Positions 52,322-61,841 are shown, counted from the stretch's first letter. The stretch is DNA of 64,000 nucleotides from Spongiibacteraceae bacterium UBA5047 (GCA_002415025.1 DIBR01000065.1:51965-115964); one strand, 5' to 3'. Numbers and translations: made by a program. Notes: a model not told the origin generated them from the letters alone.

Positions 52322-53470
52322 TCAGCCTGAAGAAGCATTGCACAGCACTTCGACAACTCGATCCTGTTGCTCATCCGACAAGCCAACCCAGAGTGGCAAC
52401 CGAACAAGTCGAGCAGATTGCCGGTCGGTGACGCTCAGGTCACCATGTGTACGCCCATAACGCATTCCGGCTGGAGAGGAATGGAGAGGTACATAGTGAA
52501 AGACCGAACAGATGTCGTTGCGTTTGAAATCATCCAGAATTTTTTGACGGTCAATTTCCGGAGCAAGCAGAACATAATACATGTGAGCATTGTGTTCGCA
52601 TTCGTTCGGAACTATTGGCCGCCTCAGTATGCCTTCGGCTTCGAGCGGCTCAAGTAGTTCGTGGTAGCGCTGCCAACTGGCCAGTCGTTCTTTAGTTATT
52701 CTGCCGGCCTCTTCAAGCTGAGCCCATAGAAAAGCAGCGATGAGCTCTCCTGGCAGGAAGGATGACCCCACCTCTTGCCATGTGTATTTGTCTACTTCGC
52801 CGCGAAAGAAACGGCTGCGGTCGGTGCCTTTCTCACGGATGATTTCAGCACGCAGTGACAGATCAGAATCATTAACCAGTAGGGCTCCACCTTCGCCTGA
52901 AATTACGTTTTTTGTCTCGTGAAAGCTGTAGGCGCCCAGGTCACCGATGCCGCCTAATGCCCGCCCCTTGTAACTGGCCATCACCCCCTGTGCTGCATCT
53001 TCCACAACTTTCAGGTTGTGACGGCGGGCGATCGCCATGATGCTATCCATTTCGCAGGCAACCCCTGCGTAATGAACCGGCACAATAGCACGCGTGCGTG
53101 GCGTGATAGCAGCTTCAATTAGGTGCTCGTCGAGATTTAGCGTGTCTTCTCGGATATCCACAAAAACGGGGACACCACCGCGCAGCACAAAAGCATTAGC
53201 AGTAGAGACGAAAGTATACGAAGGCATAATGATTTCGTCCCCCGGCTGAATATCCAACAACAGGGCAGCCATCTCAAGCGCAGCAGTACAAGAGTGCGTA
53301 AGTAAGGCTTTATCGCAGGCTGAGTGTTCCTCAAGCCATGCATGGCACCGTTGCGTAAAAGGACCATCGCCGGCCAGGCTACCATTAAAATGTGCTTCGG
53401 CTATGTAAAATAGCTCCTTGCCCGTCATATGGGGCCAATTGAACGGAATACGGCTATTTTTTTGTTTCAT
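52322..53470 (-). CDS. wecE: dTDP-4-amino-4,6-dideoxygalactose transaminase, WecE/RffA type
   Basis: A 382-residue PLP-dependent DegT/DnrJ/EryC1 aminotransferase, very close in pattern to enterobacterial WecE: IPFNWPHMTGKEL at the N-terminus, LLTHSCTAALEMAALLLDIQ (about 57-76), VPVHYAGVACEMDSIMA (about 130-146), VVEDAAQGVMASYKGRALG, and the PLP lysine in SFHETKN (about 189). It makes dTDP-4-amino-4,6-dideoxy-galactose from the 4-keto sugar, the precursor of Fuc4NAc. It is the last gene of the leftward polysaccharide operon and overlaps the preceding gene by four bases. Confidence 0.92.
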   Translation of the reverse strand: MKQKNSRIPFNWPHMTGKELFYIAEAHFNGSLAGDGPFTQRCHAWLEEHSACDKALLTHSCTAALEMAALLLDIQPGDEIIMPSYTFVSTANAFVLRGGVPVFVDIREDTLNLDEHLIEAAITPRTRAIVPVHYAGVACEMDSIMAIARRHNLKVVEDAAQGVMASYKGRALGGIGDLGAYSFHETKNVISGEGGALLVNDSDLSLRAEIIREKGTDRSRFFRGEVDKYTWQEVGSSFLPGELIAAFLWAQLEEAGRITKERLASWQRYHELLEPLEAEGILRRPIVPNECEHNAHMYYVLLAPEIDRQKILDDFKRNDICSVFHYVPLHSSPAGMRYGRTHGDLSVTDRQSARLVRLPLWVGLSDEQQDRVVEVLCNASSG

Positions 53471-55752
53471 GCTTGCCCCAAAATCCTGCGTCGATATCTC
53501 TGACAGTAATTAAAGTTAATCAGAACGAGTAAGAAAAACCAAAAAACATGTGCAATCCAGGCGTAGCGGGCGAAAGGCTTAAACTCGAGGCGCACGAGGT
53601 TCGTCTCGGCAGGTAGCAGCACTCCCTGGAAGACGCCATTGATCTCAATGGCAGAAGCTACCCGCCACTCGTTATTGGTGTATGTATGCGCTTGCCAATC
53701 ACGATGAAACTTTTGGCTTAATAAAAAAACAGACGGTGCCATAGGGGTCACTTCAAATTCCAGAGCGTCACCCTCATCCAGGACCTTGATCGGTCTTTCA
53801 TTTCCCAGCATGCGTGGGTCATTGATGGTCATTCTTGCCAGTCTTGTATCAAGCCGCTGGGGAACCACTTGTAAGCTTTCTCCCATACGTGAATTTACCC
53901 GATAGAGGTGGGTGCCAGCTACCTCGCCCAAAGCTTCAATATTTCTGTGTGTCAGTTTCACCGGTGAAAGGATCAAACTAATATTGCTCATCCAAAACAT
54001 TGGACTGGAATAATCAGGTGAAATTGAGCCATTCCAGCGGCCGTAGGTTTGTACTTGTCCTCCAAGCTCCTTGATCAGGGTGTGATAGCGAGTTGAGGAC
54101 AAACTGTTATAGCTATGCACTGAAGCAAGACCGACTGTAGCATTGAGATTAGGTGGTAAAACCGATACTCCGGGAGTGGCAACGGCATAACGACTTCCTT
54201 GGGGAAGATTCTTCCGTATGGTCTCAACTAGGGGCGATGTCATTGCTATCTGGCCAGGGTTTTGCCTGAGAATCAGCGGATAAGAGGTCATGGCGACGAC
54301 CGATGCCAGAGCGATCACCAGAAGCAGAGGGCGGGGCTGATCGTATTGTGCGATGAGTAATCCAGATGCCAGCAGCATCCCGGTGATCAGTTCCCAGCGC
54401 ACGGGGGCTTGTTGTGACATACCGTATGCTGTACCGATACCAATCACGACTATCGTTAACGCTCCACTAAAAAATACGATCTTTGCTCGGTCAACTTGTC
54501 GGATGCGTTTCGTAAGCGCATCAACACTAAATGCGGTAATGACGGTGAGTGGCAGCATAATGCCGCCCAATGGAGTACTTCGGGACAGATTGAACCCGAG
54601 GTATTTGACGCCGAACACATAGAGTGGGTGAACGAAGGCTAGTAAGCACAACACCAGAATGGGCAGCCACCAGCCCCAAGTCTTCTTGAACGCAGCAAGC
54701 AATCCTGCCACAGCAAAGAAGATCACAACTAACGTTACGCTTAGCCCATTGTAAGAGAAGGGGAAGGTCGGCGCGATGGGATTACCGAATATTTCCGGCA
54801 CTGTGCCAAGCACGAAAAAGCGAACGAACTCGGAAAAGTTGCCAACCTTTGGCAAAACGACTGTGAAAAAGGAGGGGTCGGGTGAAGCTCGCGCGGACTC
54901 CAATAAAAGAATGAGCAAATCCCGGTAAACAGGAAAAGCGAGCGCAGCCCCAACGAGCAAAGCTGAGACAGCAAGAGCCAGGAATTGAACGGATGTCATT
55001 TTGCTGATGCGTATCTGATGGAAGGTCAGCCAGCAACCATACCCACCCAGTATGTAGGCGTGGAAGACTACGGGTTGTGGATATGCCGTCATTAACAGGC
55101 TGTACGCGCTGAAGGCTAATACACTCCAGCTAAGAAGGTCATAGTGCTTCGCAAGGCGAGTAACCGCCCACAGCGCCCCTGCGGACCAGCACCATACAGC
55201 CGGAAACATGGGGAACGTGAGCCAATACATAAACAGTGGCGAGGTCGCTAGACTTGTTCCCGCAATCAAACCCGCGATAGGGGTTAGGCGGATCTCTCTT
55301 GCAAACAGCAAGATAAAAAAGCCAGCAAAAAAGCAGAAGCTCAGTGACAATGCAGTAGCGAGACGCCAGGGGTCTTGAACAATCTTTGAAAAGATCAAAG
55401 TCGGGAGATAGGTCGAACTAAAACCTGAGATCTGATACAGCGGCCGCCCAAGCTCCGTACTGTTTGACCATAGGGCTAGCCAGCCAGATCGAGAGGCCGT
55501 TAGATGTTCGCTGATTTCGGGGATATATGCATTAGTGAAATCACTGAATTTTCGATTCTCAATATCGGAACGGTTTGAATTGGTAAGCTCGGGCTGACCA
55601 ACCTCCGTTCCCTGGCGATGGGGCGCCGCAACATGAGTCGAAAAACCAGAGAATAGCAGCGCCATTATTGCTATGTAATAAACTAGCGCTCGTTTGTAGG
55701 TATTGATCGGATGCCCACTGAGGGAAGTCTTATTCAATTTTTGTTGCCACAA
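53467..55752 (-). CDS. YfhO-like polytopic membrane protein
   Basis: 761 residues from a TTG at 55752 (a second TTG at 55737 is also possible); there is no nearby ATG before the first membrane segment (ALVYYIAIMALLFSGF). A large extracytoplasmic loop (about 45-110, with SDFTNAYIPEISEHLT) is followed by some eleven further helices, then a C-terminal soluble, beta-rich domain (about 530-735) and a final helix. This plan matches the YfhO family (PF09586), GT-C-like proteins thought to add sugars to surface polymers or lipids. The N-terminus overlaps the methyltransferase gene by 23 bases. Confidence 0.75.
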   Translation of the reverse strand: MWQQKLNKTSLSGHPINTYKRALVYYIAIMALLFSGFSTHVAAPHRQGTEVGQPELTNSNRSDIENRKFSDFTNAYIPEISEHLTASRSGWLALWSNSTELGRPLYQISGFSSTYLPTLIFSKIVQDPWRLATALSLSFCFFAGFFILLFAREIRLTPIAGLIAGTSLATSPLFMYWLTFPMFPAVWCWSAGALWAVTRLAKHYDLLSWSVLAFSAYSLLMTAYPQPVVFHAYILGGYGCWLTFHQIRISKMTSVQFLALAVSALLVGAALAFPVYRDLLILLLESARASPDPSFFTVVLPKVGNFSEFVRFFVLGTVPEIFGNPIAPTFPFSYNGLSVTLVVIFFAVAGLLAAFKKTWGWWLPILVLCLLAFVHPLYVFGVKYLGFNLSRSTPLGGIMLPLTVITAFSVDALTKRIRQVDRAKIVFFSGALTIVVIGIGTAYGMSQQAPVRWELITGMLLASGLLIAQYDQPRPLLLVIALASVVAMTSYPLILRQNPGQIAMTSPLVETIRKNLPQGSRYAVATPGVSVLPPNLNATVGLASVHSYNSLSSTRYHTLIKELGGQVQTYGRWNGSISPDYSSPMFWMSNISLILSPVKLTHRNIEALGEVAGTHLYRVNSRMGESLQVVPQRLDTRLARMTINDPRMLGNERPIKVLDEGDALEFEVTPMAPSVFLLSQKFHRDWQAHTYTNNEWRVASAIEINGVFQGVLLPAETNLVRLEFKPFARYAWIAHVFWFFLLVLINFNYCQRYRRRILGQA

Positions 55753-56602
55753 TCAACCTGGACCCGCCGACAGGGTAATTAAGCCCGAGTTTAATTCCTG
55801 CAAGCTCCAGCATCATTAATGTGTAAAATGTTGTATTCAATAATGGGTTGATTTTTAGTTCGCCCGCAGGGTCGATGGCTTTGTTAGCTTTCCCTTGAGC
55901 GCTTCTTGAAAGCATCATTGCTGGTAACAGCGTCGTTACAAAAGATGTGCTCCTTAAAACTTTAAAGCCAGCTCCTCTGATCTTTTCCTCGATTTCGAAG
56001 TTTGTATATCGTCGTACGTGGCAGGCATACTCATCGGAAGCGCTCCATAGCCAGGGGTGCTGTGGCACAGTCAGTAACAAAACCCCTTCGGGGTTTAGCG
56101 CTCTGTACAATTGTGCGAGAACTGCCTCATCCTCTTTAATATGTTCTAGTACATCAAAGGCGCCAATTGCATCAAATTCATCTGCATAGGGTACATGACG
56201 AGCATCCATCTGCATGAACTTGGCGAGTGGTACCCGAGTGGCAGCATGCGATAAGCCAGCGAGAAATATCTCGCTCCCGCTTAAGGCAGTTTCCGGGTGT
56301 GATTCAGCAATGCCCGCTAACACGAAGCCTGTTCCGCAGCCCACCTCTAGGAAATTATGAGCGCCGGGTTTATAAGTGCGTAGCGCCCAGAGAATAAGTT
56401 CGTTGCGCGCGCGAAACCAAAAATTATTGCTCTCCAACGTGGCTAATTCGGAAAAATATTCAGATTTGAATCCGCCGCCGCCATTCGCAAATTCCGGCGC
56501 ATGAGCTTCGACGCCATTTAACCGGGAAGGCGCATAACCACACACGGGGCAGTCCCACCCCGGTGACGAGAAATTTTTAGTGCAACTAAGGCAAATTTTC
56601 AT
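55730..56602 (-). CDS. SAM-dependent methyltransferase with N-terminal zinc ribbon
   Basis: A 290-residue protein. The first 22 residues carry two CxxC pairs (CLSC and CPVC, followed by GYAP), a zinc ribbon of the kind seen in sugar methyltransferases of glycan clusters. A class I Rossmann methyltransferase follows, with FLEVGCGTGFVLAGIAE (about 82-98) binding SAM and IGAFDVLEHIKEDEAVL (about 145-161). It probably methylates a sugar or lipid-linked intermediate. The start overlaps the gtrA stop (ATGA). Confidence 0.85.
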   Translation of the reverse strand: MKICLSCTKNFSSPGWDCPVCGYAPSRLNGVEAHAPEFANGGGGFKSEYFSELATLESNNFWFRARNELILWALRTYKPGAHNFLEVGCGTGFVLAGIAESHPETALSGSEIFLAGLSHAATRVPLAKFMQMDARHVPYADEFDAIGAFDVLEHIKEDEAVLAQLYRALNPEGVLLLTVPQHPWLWSASDEYACHVRRYTNFEIEEKIRGAGFKVLRSTSFVTTLLPAMMLSRSAQGKANKAIDPAGELKINPLLNTTFYTLMMLELAGIKLGLNYPVGGSRLIVATKIE

Positions 56603-57033
56603 GGGCGCAGCGCTTCATTTTTGGTCTGTTTGGGGGCGAATACAAAAAGCCGAGACAATACAAACAAGAGTATTGCTACCACGATGATTGCGACCGCTTG
56701 GACAATTTGATGCGCGAACCCCAGCCAGTCAACGAATAGCAACAGTAAACTTAAGTTTAGCAAATAGCCTAATAGTTGCACGAATAGATAGCGAACACCG
56801 GCCGCACCAATATGGCCATCGTGACCAAAGGTATAATGTCGGTTAGTGAAAAATCCAATTATCGCGCCGACAGTATAAAGCGCAGTCATGGTCAATTTAG
56901 GCGCGCCCCAAAAATATGTGAGGAGAAGGTATAGGGCATAACCCAGTAGGTTGGTTAGTACACCAATCAATGCGTAGCTGAAAAGTTGGCGTAGCGCTCT
57001 ATTTTCTGTGAGCTGACTAAATTCAGGAATCAT
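56599..57033 (-). CDS. GtrA family membrane protein
   Basis: A 144-residue protein with four helices and the GtrA (PF04138) pattern: RQLFSYALIGVLTNLLGYALYL (about 15-36), GAIIGFFTNRHYTFG (about 56-70) and the C-terminal LSRLFVF (about 127-133). GtrA-like proteins are believed to flip undecaprenyl-phosphate-linked sugars made by a GtrB-type transferase; the glycosyltransferase at 60903-61841 is a candidate partner. It overlaps the upstream gene by 11 bases. Confidence 0.88.
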   Translation of the reverse strand: MIPEFSQLTENRALRQLFSYALIGVLTNLLGYALYLLLTYFWGAPKLTMTALYTVGAIIGFFTNRHYTFGHDGHIGAAGVRYLFVQLLGYLLNLSLLLLFVDWLGFAHQIVQAVAIIVVAILLFVLSRLFVFAPKQTKNEALRP

Positions 57034-57946
57034 TCAGGAGCGCCAAGCCAAAGCCGGTTTTTCCATATTGGTTACCGTTGTAAAGCATATATCGGTCGCC
57101 AGTGTGATCAAAAACAAATGGATACTCGATCATATCGGAGTCCCAGCCACTACCAGAGACAGAAATACCGGCGTTCTGTAAATCAAGGGACCAATCTTCT
57201 CCGTCATTGCATTTGGCATAGCCAATGCGGTATTTCTCGCCAGAACCACTCCGGTAAGAGAACCACATTTCTAAACCACCTTGCTTTCTGGCGACAACGG
57301 TTGGTCTTGAAAAGGCCTGAGCTTGGCCAAGCTCGTAGGGTACTGATAACCCGGTTCGGTGCCACTGATGACCATCATCAGAAGATGCGTGCTGGACAAC
57401 ATGCAGCATTTCACCGTTTCCCGCGTCCCATGTCATTGTTGACCCATACCACATATCGAAGCTACCCGCGGGGTTTGGCTGTACCCAAGGGTAAGACAGG
57501 CTAATCGGATCAGTCTCGTCGCTGCCCATGAAGGGTTCAGCGCTATCCAGTTCCAGTGTGAGCTCAGGTGTCACGATCAGGCGACCAATATCTCCTCGCC
57601 AATGCCCGTTTTCGGAGTTTTGCCACCCCATGAACAACATGTATCGAACGCCATTTACCTTGTAACAGTTGCCGATGCTTACTCCGTGGGAGAAGAAGCT
57701 ACCGGCCGGACCATGTTCAAAAAGCGGTTGGCTATGCTCCGTGACTATTCTGCGCTGAACAATATCCACATCCACGGCGCCGACAGATGATCGATTATGC
57801 TTGTCACGTCCGCTGAAAAATATTCGATAGACATCACCATTCATATGTACGGGTAAGGGATTAGCTGCATGCGACATTAGTTTCGGATGCCGTCCACTAC
57901 TCGCAGGGGTGTACAACCTTCCCAGCTTTTTCCAATGTTGGGTCAT
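57023..57946 (-). CDS. Beta-propeller glycosidase-like protein (GH43/GH130-like)
   Basis: 307 residues from ATG 57946, which overlaps the previous stop as ATGA; the frame stays open to 58210 but that part is the shadow of the acetyltransferase gene. Repeated blades with Y-x-[LM]-x-[FY] and S-D-D-G motifs (VYRIFFSGRDKHNRSSVGAV; YMLFMGWQNSENGHWRG; FDMWYGST; QHASSDDGHQWHR; LEMWFSYRSG; RYMLYNGNQYG) show a five-bladed propeller as in GH43/GH32/GH130 enzymes. There is no signal peptide, so it works in the cytoplasm, perhaps as a phosphorylase or sugar-binding protein for the glycan built here. Catalytic residues were not assigned. Confidence 0.75.
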   Translation of the reverse strand: MTQHWKKLGRLYTPASSGRHPKLMSHAANPLPVHMNGDVYRIFFSGRDKHNRSSVGAVDVDIVQRRIVTEHSQPLFEHGPAGSFFSHGVSIGNCYKVNGVRYMLFMGWQNSENGHWRGDIGRLIVTPELTLELDSAEPFMGSDETDPISLSYPWVQPNPAGSFDMWYGSTMTWDAGNGEMLHVVQHASSDDGHQWHRTGLSVPYELGQAQAFSRPTVVARKQGGLEMWFSYRSGSGEKYRIGYAKCNDGEDWSLDLQNAGISVSGSGWDSDMIEYPFVFDHTGDRYMLYNGNQYGKTGFGLALLNDS

Positions 57947-58608
57947 ATGCGCTTGAGTTTTGTACTGGGGACTTTTGAACGTTCTGTCGCGCTGCCGATG
58001 TACAGGCCCTCGGGCTCGGCGTCTCCAAGCAACAGCGCCCCCGCACCAATCACACACCGATCGCCAACAGTGATGTGGTCTCTCAAAGTAGCATTCACCC
58101 CGATAAAGCATTGCTCTCCAATCGTCACGCCTCCAGAGATTACAACGTGTGATGCAATAAAAGAGTGGTCGTTGATGACGGAGTGATGACCAATATGGTT
58201 GCCACTCCATAAAGTCACATTATCGCCTATTTCTACGAAAGGTTGGATTGTGTTGTCTTCAAAGATGAAGCAGTTTTCGCCAATTTTTTCATCATTAAGC
58301 ACTGTGGCGCTAGAGCTTATGAAACTCACAAGTTTGTAACCCTTTTCCTTCGCGGCGAGAAATTTTTCCTTTCTTATTGCATTAAGTTTCGAATAGCTCA
58401 ATGCAACGAAAAAGTCATAATCGCCGGGGGGGTAGTCCCTATTAACGTCTTCAAATGGGACCACGGGCAAGCCACAGAATTCGGGCTCCTTTATATAGCA
58501 AGAGTCGACGGTGAAGGCGGCGACTTCATAGTCCGAGTCGGTGCTGAAATAATAATGCGAAAGTTGAGCGATATCGCCAGAACCAAATATGACAAGTTTC
58601 TTTTTCAT
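57943..58608 (-). CDS. Sugar O/N-acetyltransferase, PglD/NeuD-like left-handed beta-helix
   Basis: A 221-residue protein. The N-terminal Rossmann-like part (VIFGSGDIAQLSHYYF) binds the nucleotide sugar; residues from about 100 on are hexapeptide repeats (IGENCFIFEDNTIQPFVEIG, then VTIGEQCFIGVNATLRDHIT), with NHIGHHSVI holding the likely catalytic histidines. This is the layout of PglD and NeuD enzymes, which acetylate a 4-amino sugar or sialic acid. Next to a WecE-type aminotransferase, N-acetylation of dTDP-4-amino-4,6-dideoxygalactose is the most natural role, replacing WecD. It overlaps both neighbours by four bases. Confidence 0.86.
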   Translation of the reverse strand: MKKKLVIFGSGDIAQLSHYYFSTDSDYEVAAFTVDSCYIKEPEFCGLPVVPFEDVNRDYPPGDYDFFVALSYSKLNAIRKEKFLAAKEKGYKLVSFISSSATVLNDEKIGENCFIFEDNTIQPFVEIGDNVTLWSGNHIGHHSVINDHSFIASHVVISGGVTIGEQCFIGVNATLRDHITVGDRCVIGAGALLLGDAEPEGLYIGSATERSKVPSTKLKRI

Positions 58609-59261
58609 TGTGTCTTCCTAACCAGAATGGTGAACTCATATAGTCCGTAGTCATGAAGCAAAGCAATATTGCGAGAATAACGGCGTTTGCAAAGATCGAA
58701 CAATCGACCGGGATCAGCATAGTAAAGATAGTCGCGTTTTTTGTCTTCGTCGGAGTAAGAGGTTAAGCAATTGAAAGCAAAACCACAGTGGCTGGTGCGA
58801 TCCAATACATCTAGCGTAGCCTGCAGGTAATCATACCATTCTGCATCCGTTCGCCCGAGACGTACATTAAAAATTCCGCTCGCCATGCCGTAGTCTGCAG
58901 CTGTGTCAGGCTCTGCTTTAGCTATAAATCTTGCTGTCGGTCTCCCTGTGTAACGAGATTCTGCCGCCCGAACCATGTCTTCAGAAACATCGACTCCGAG
59001 GTATGAGGAAATGGAGTATCTGTCCGACAGGAAATCAAACATGGCGCCATAGCCGCACCCCAAATCGTTCAGAGAAAAGCCTTCTGAATTGTTCTGGATG
59101 AGTTTGCAAAGCTGCTCGAAGCGAAGAATCTGACTGTTTTCACCATTCCAGTCGACGCCGCGAGGCGTCTCTCCATGTTCAGCAAGCTTGTCGGAATAAT
59201 ATGATGCTACTTCAGAGAGTAACGATTCGTTGCCTTGTCCATTCATAGGGATTTTGTTCAC
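58605..59261 (-). CDS. SAM-dependent methyltransferase
   Basis: A 218-residue class I methyltransferase starting at GTG 59261, which overlaps the upstream TGA (GTGA); ATG 59246 is an alternative. The SAM loop is LNDLGCGYGAMFDFLSDRY (about 64-82) and the following acidic residue sits in YLGVDVSEDMV (about 87-97). It probably modifies a sugar or lipid carrier in the operon. The exact substrate is unknown. Confidence 0.83.
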   Translation of the reverse strand: MNKIPMNGQGNESLLSEVASYYSDKLAEHGETPRGVDWNGENSQILRFEQLCKLIQNNSEGFSLNDLGCGYGAMFDFLSDRYSISSYLGVDVSEDMVRAAESRYTGRPTARFIAKAEPDTAADYGMASGIFNVRLGRTDAEWYDYLQATLDVLDRTSHCGFAFNCLTSYSDEDKKRDYLYYADPGRLFDLCKRRYSRNIALLHDYGLYEFTILVRKTQ

Positions 59262-60037
59262 GAATTTGGTCTAGACTCAAAGTAAATCACCAGAGCACGG
59301 TCTGAATTTCTAAATAATTTCTGAAGTAGATGCAGTGGCCATAAAACACGCCTATTCAAAATGAGCCCCAGTAAAGACGGGAAATGCGTTTTAAACTTTA
59401 CGTTTCTACGTCCCGAGTACTTTGTCCTTTCTATCGTAGAGAGACTTAGTTTCGACTTTTCGCTCCTATGCACCAAAAAATTCGAGACAGGCAGTAAGAA
59501 ATTCGAGACAGGAAATGTCAAGCCTGCAAGGTGATCAACGCGCCAGTTGTTGTTGGTCATCAAACCTTTGATTTTGTCTCGCGTGTATCGTCTGCAATGA
59601 CCTGCGATATCATCTTCGATGCCCCAATGTGCGGGAGAGCCGGGCACAAACCCGATCATCATTCCATCACTTTTCAGAATTTCGGATGATTGCCGCATAA
59701 AGGAGGACTCCGCAGCATCATCTAGGTGCTCCATGACCATGCAGGAAATCAAAAGATCCGCTGACTTCGACTCCGAGGGCTTCAGTTGCGACAAGTAATC
59801 TTTGTTGTCCGGTTGATATTGTCCTTTCCTGATTTCATTGGCAAACCGTATCTGCAAGCGCTCGACGGTGACCGCCTCAAGGTCGTAGGATTTCCCAACC
59901 CAGCCCAGATCCAGTAGTAATTGCGTGATCTCACCACTGCCCGGGCCGATTTCAACAAACCGTCCGGGATTGATGCGTTTGAGTCGCTCACGCAAATACA
60001 TAAGTTGTAGTAGTGTGCCTGGTGGAAGAACTGCCAT
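59258..60037 (-). CDS. SAM-dependent methyltransferase
   Basis: A 259-residue class I methyltransferase. The SAM-binding motif FVEIGPGSGEITQLLLDLG lies at about 23-41, and CMVMEHLDDAAESSF at about 104-118. The C-terminal third (about 165-250) is basic and unlike typical small methyltransferases. It follows the PhyH gene after 34 bases. It is the second of three methyltransferases in the operon; the three share little beyond the SAM core and probably act on different positions. Confidence 0.82.
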   Translation of the reverse strand: MAVLPPGTLLQLMYLRERLKRINPGRFVEIGPGSGEITQLLLDLGWVGKSYDLEAVTVERLQIRFANEIRKGQYQPDNKDYLSQLKPSESKSADLLISCMVMEHLDDAAESSFMRQSSEILKSDGMMIGFVPGSPAHWGIEDDIAGHCRRYTRDKIKGLMTNNNWRVDHLAGLTFPVSNFLLPVSNFLVHRSEKSKLSLSTIERTKYSGRRNVKFKTHFPSLLGLILNRRVLWPLHLLQKLFRNSDRALVIYFESRPNS

Positions 60038-60071
60038 TTCAACATCTCATTTTCGTGTTTTTGTGGCTTTT

Positions 60072-60902
60072 TTATGCATCCCGGTTCGTTGGCCGCGAAG
60101 CCAGGTAACTCGCGATAGATGCGGGCTCTTGGAAGTTAAACCCTAGCAACGCTTGTGCTTCTGGTGACAGGTCATCAGCATGCATGTTTTCTGGCAAATT
60201 AATTTGCTGTTTGAAATAGGGAATGCTGAATACATGATTGATAGCCCTGCGCTCTTTAGCCGTTCTATTGAAACCACCGCTATGAAAAAGCATACAATCC
60301 AGCAGTATGTATTGGCCTGCCTTGGCGTTCACCTGTACAGCATTCTTGCGCAGGTAACTCTCAGATGGGAATGCGATTGCCTTGTGCGACGCTGGTAGTA
60401 CAAAGGCCGCGCCATTCTCGAGGGTATTGTCATCCACGCAAAATAGGGCATTCACGGCAAGTGGCGTGCTAGAGGTATAGTGCTGGTATGGTAGATCCCT
60501 GTGCCAAGCACCCTGATTGTAGGTCTCTCCTGGTGGGTTGACGACGCCGTTTTGCTGGTTGAGTATGAATGTACCTGCGATCAATTTCTGCAAAACTGCT
60601 GTAAGGTTGCGATTCATGGCAAGCTGCAAAAATGTCGCTCCTCCGTGCGTCAGCAGTGCGCGAATTGTGTGGAATTCGTTCAGGCTTTTAAGTCGTGATT
60701 CACCCCAGGTTTTCAGATACTGTTCACGTACCAGATCGAATTCATCTGAAATTTCTTGTAACTGTTCTGATGTATAGCCAGAGTCCAAAATTGCATAGCC
60801 AACCCGCCTGATCTGCTCTGCGACTTCTTCTAATTCGGAAGAGAAATGATCCCGTTGCAATATGCCATAGGCGGCTTCCGGTATGCCATCAGATTTCGTC
60901 AT
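60072..60902 (-). CDS. Phytanoyl-CoA dioxygenase (PhyH) family Fe(II)/2-oxoglutarate oxygenase
   Basis: A 276-residue double-stranded beta-helix protein. The iron triad is visible as WHRD (H-x-D, about residue 133) and the later LFHSGGFNRT histidine (about 207), with an arginine for 2-oxoglutarate in KERRAINHVFS. PhyH-family enzymes in polysaccharide clusters hydroxylate or otherwise oxidise a sugar, lipid or amino-acyl substituent. It starts immediately after the TAG of the glycosyltransferase gene with no spacer. Confidence 0.87.
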   Translation of the reverse strand: MTKSDGIPEAAYGILQRDHFSSELEEVAEQIRRVGYAILDSGYTSEQLQEISDEFDLVREQYLKTWGESRLKSLNEFHTIRALLTHGGATFLQLAMNRNLTAVLQKLIAGTFILNQQNGVVNPPGETYNQGAWHRDLPYQHYTSSTPLAVNALFCVDDNTLENGAAFVLPASHKAIAFPSESYLRKNAVQVNAKAGQYILLDCMLFHSGGFNRTAKERRAINHVFSIPYFKQQINLPENMHADDLSPEAQALLGFNFQEPASIASYLASRPTNRDA

Positions 60903-61841
60903 CTATTCAATCCTCTCTTGTGCGCTGCCATACACATTCCGGACGATGGTATACGGACGTTGCTTAACTTCTGAAAACACTTTGGAGATGTATATCCCCT
61001 GTAGACCTATGAAAAATATAATTAGGCCCGAGAAGAGCCACACCGACGCGATAATTGAGGTGTAGCCATCAGCTGGCATTGAGATAAAATAGAAACGAAA
61101 GACGAGATAAGCAATAAAAAATAATGCGGAAAGTGAAATCAGCAAGCCTGCATAGAACGTGAATACCAATGGTAGGCTGCTGAAAGACGTCACAGCATTG
61201 ACTAAATGGCTGAACTTTCGCGCCAGCGTATAGGTGGTTGGACTTGACGCGTGCTTGCGTACAGTGCGCTGTGATTGCTTGAAGCCGGTCATGACCCAGA
61301 GGCCGCCAATATTCAATTCACGCTCTTCATGCGCCACCAGTGCTTTTACATAGCGGCGAGTCATCAGTCGGGCGGTCACTAAGTTGTCCGGTTGCGCGAT
61401 TCCTGTGAGTACACGAAACAGGCGATAGAAAACCCAGCCTGTAAAACTCTCGAATAGCCCACCCTTGCGCGTGTCCTGCACCCCATAAACTACGTCGCAT
61501 TCGTCAGTCTTCATCTGCTGAGCGAATGTTTCCAGCCACTCTGGTTCCTCCTCAAGATCGCTGTCAATTAGAAAGACTTTCTCCCCCTTGGCGTGCGCCA
61601 GCCCGGTCATCATCGCTTTGTGATGACCAAAGTTGCGCGACAAGTCAACTACAACTACGTGGTAGTCCAGCTCTGCAAGTTCAATGGCCAGTTCCAGACT
61701 GTTATCCGGAGAACCATCGTTAACAAGGACAATTTCGAAATCATCTCCAACCAACTGTCTTGCGGCCGCGCTCGCGCGCTTGTGAAACTCATTGATATAG
61801 GGTGCAGATTGGTAGAGGGTTGCGACGATTGAAAGCTTCAT
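60903..61841 (-). CDS. Family 2 glycosyltransferase, GtrB/ArnC/DPM1-like
   Basis: 312 residues from ATG 61841 (MKLSIVATLYQSAPYINEF), overlapping the WbqC stop (ATGA). A GT-A fold occupies residues 1-220 with EIVLVNDGSPDNSLE (about 38-52), NFGHHKAMMTGL and the metal motif LIDSDLEEEPEWL (about 92-104). Two C-terminal membrane helices (about 228-255 and 267-292) anchor it. This is the polyprenyl-phosphate sugar transferase type that works with GtrA flippases. It should load a sugar on undecaprenyl phosphate at the inner membrane. Confidence 0.92.
   Translation of the reverse strand: MKLSIVATLYQSAPYINEFHKRASAAARQLVGDDFEIVLVNDGSPDNSLELAIELAELDYHVVVVDLSRNFGHHKAMMTGLAHAKGEKVFLIDSDLEEEPEWLETFAQQMKTDECDVVYGVQDTRKGGLFESFTGWVFYRLFRVLTGIAQPDNLVTARLMTRRYVKALVAHEERELNIGGLWVMTGFKQSQRTVRKHASSPTTYTLARKFSHLVNAVTSFSSLPLVFTFYAGLLISLSALFFIAYLVFRFYFISMPADGYTSIIASVWLFSGLIIFFIGLQGIYISKVFSEVKQRPYTIVRNVYGSAQERIE

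Noticed and set aside
57947..58210. N-terminal extension of the propeller protein
   Set aside because: It overlaps the acetyltransferase gene and is Arg/Cys-rich shadow sequence; ATG 57946 gives the ATGA coupling seen throughout the operon.
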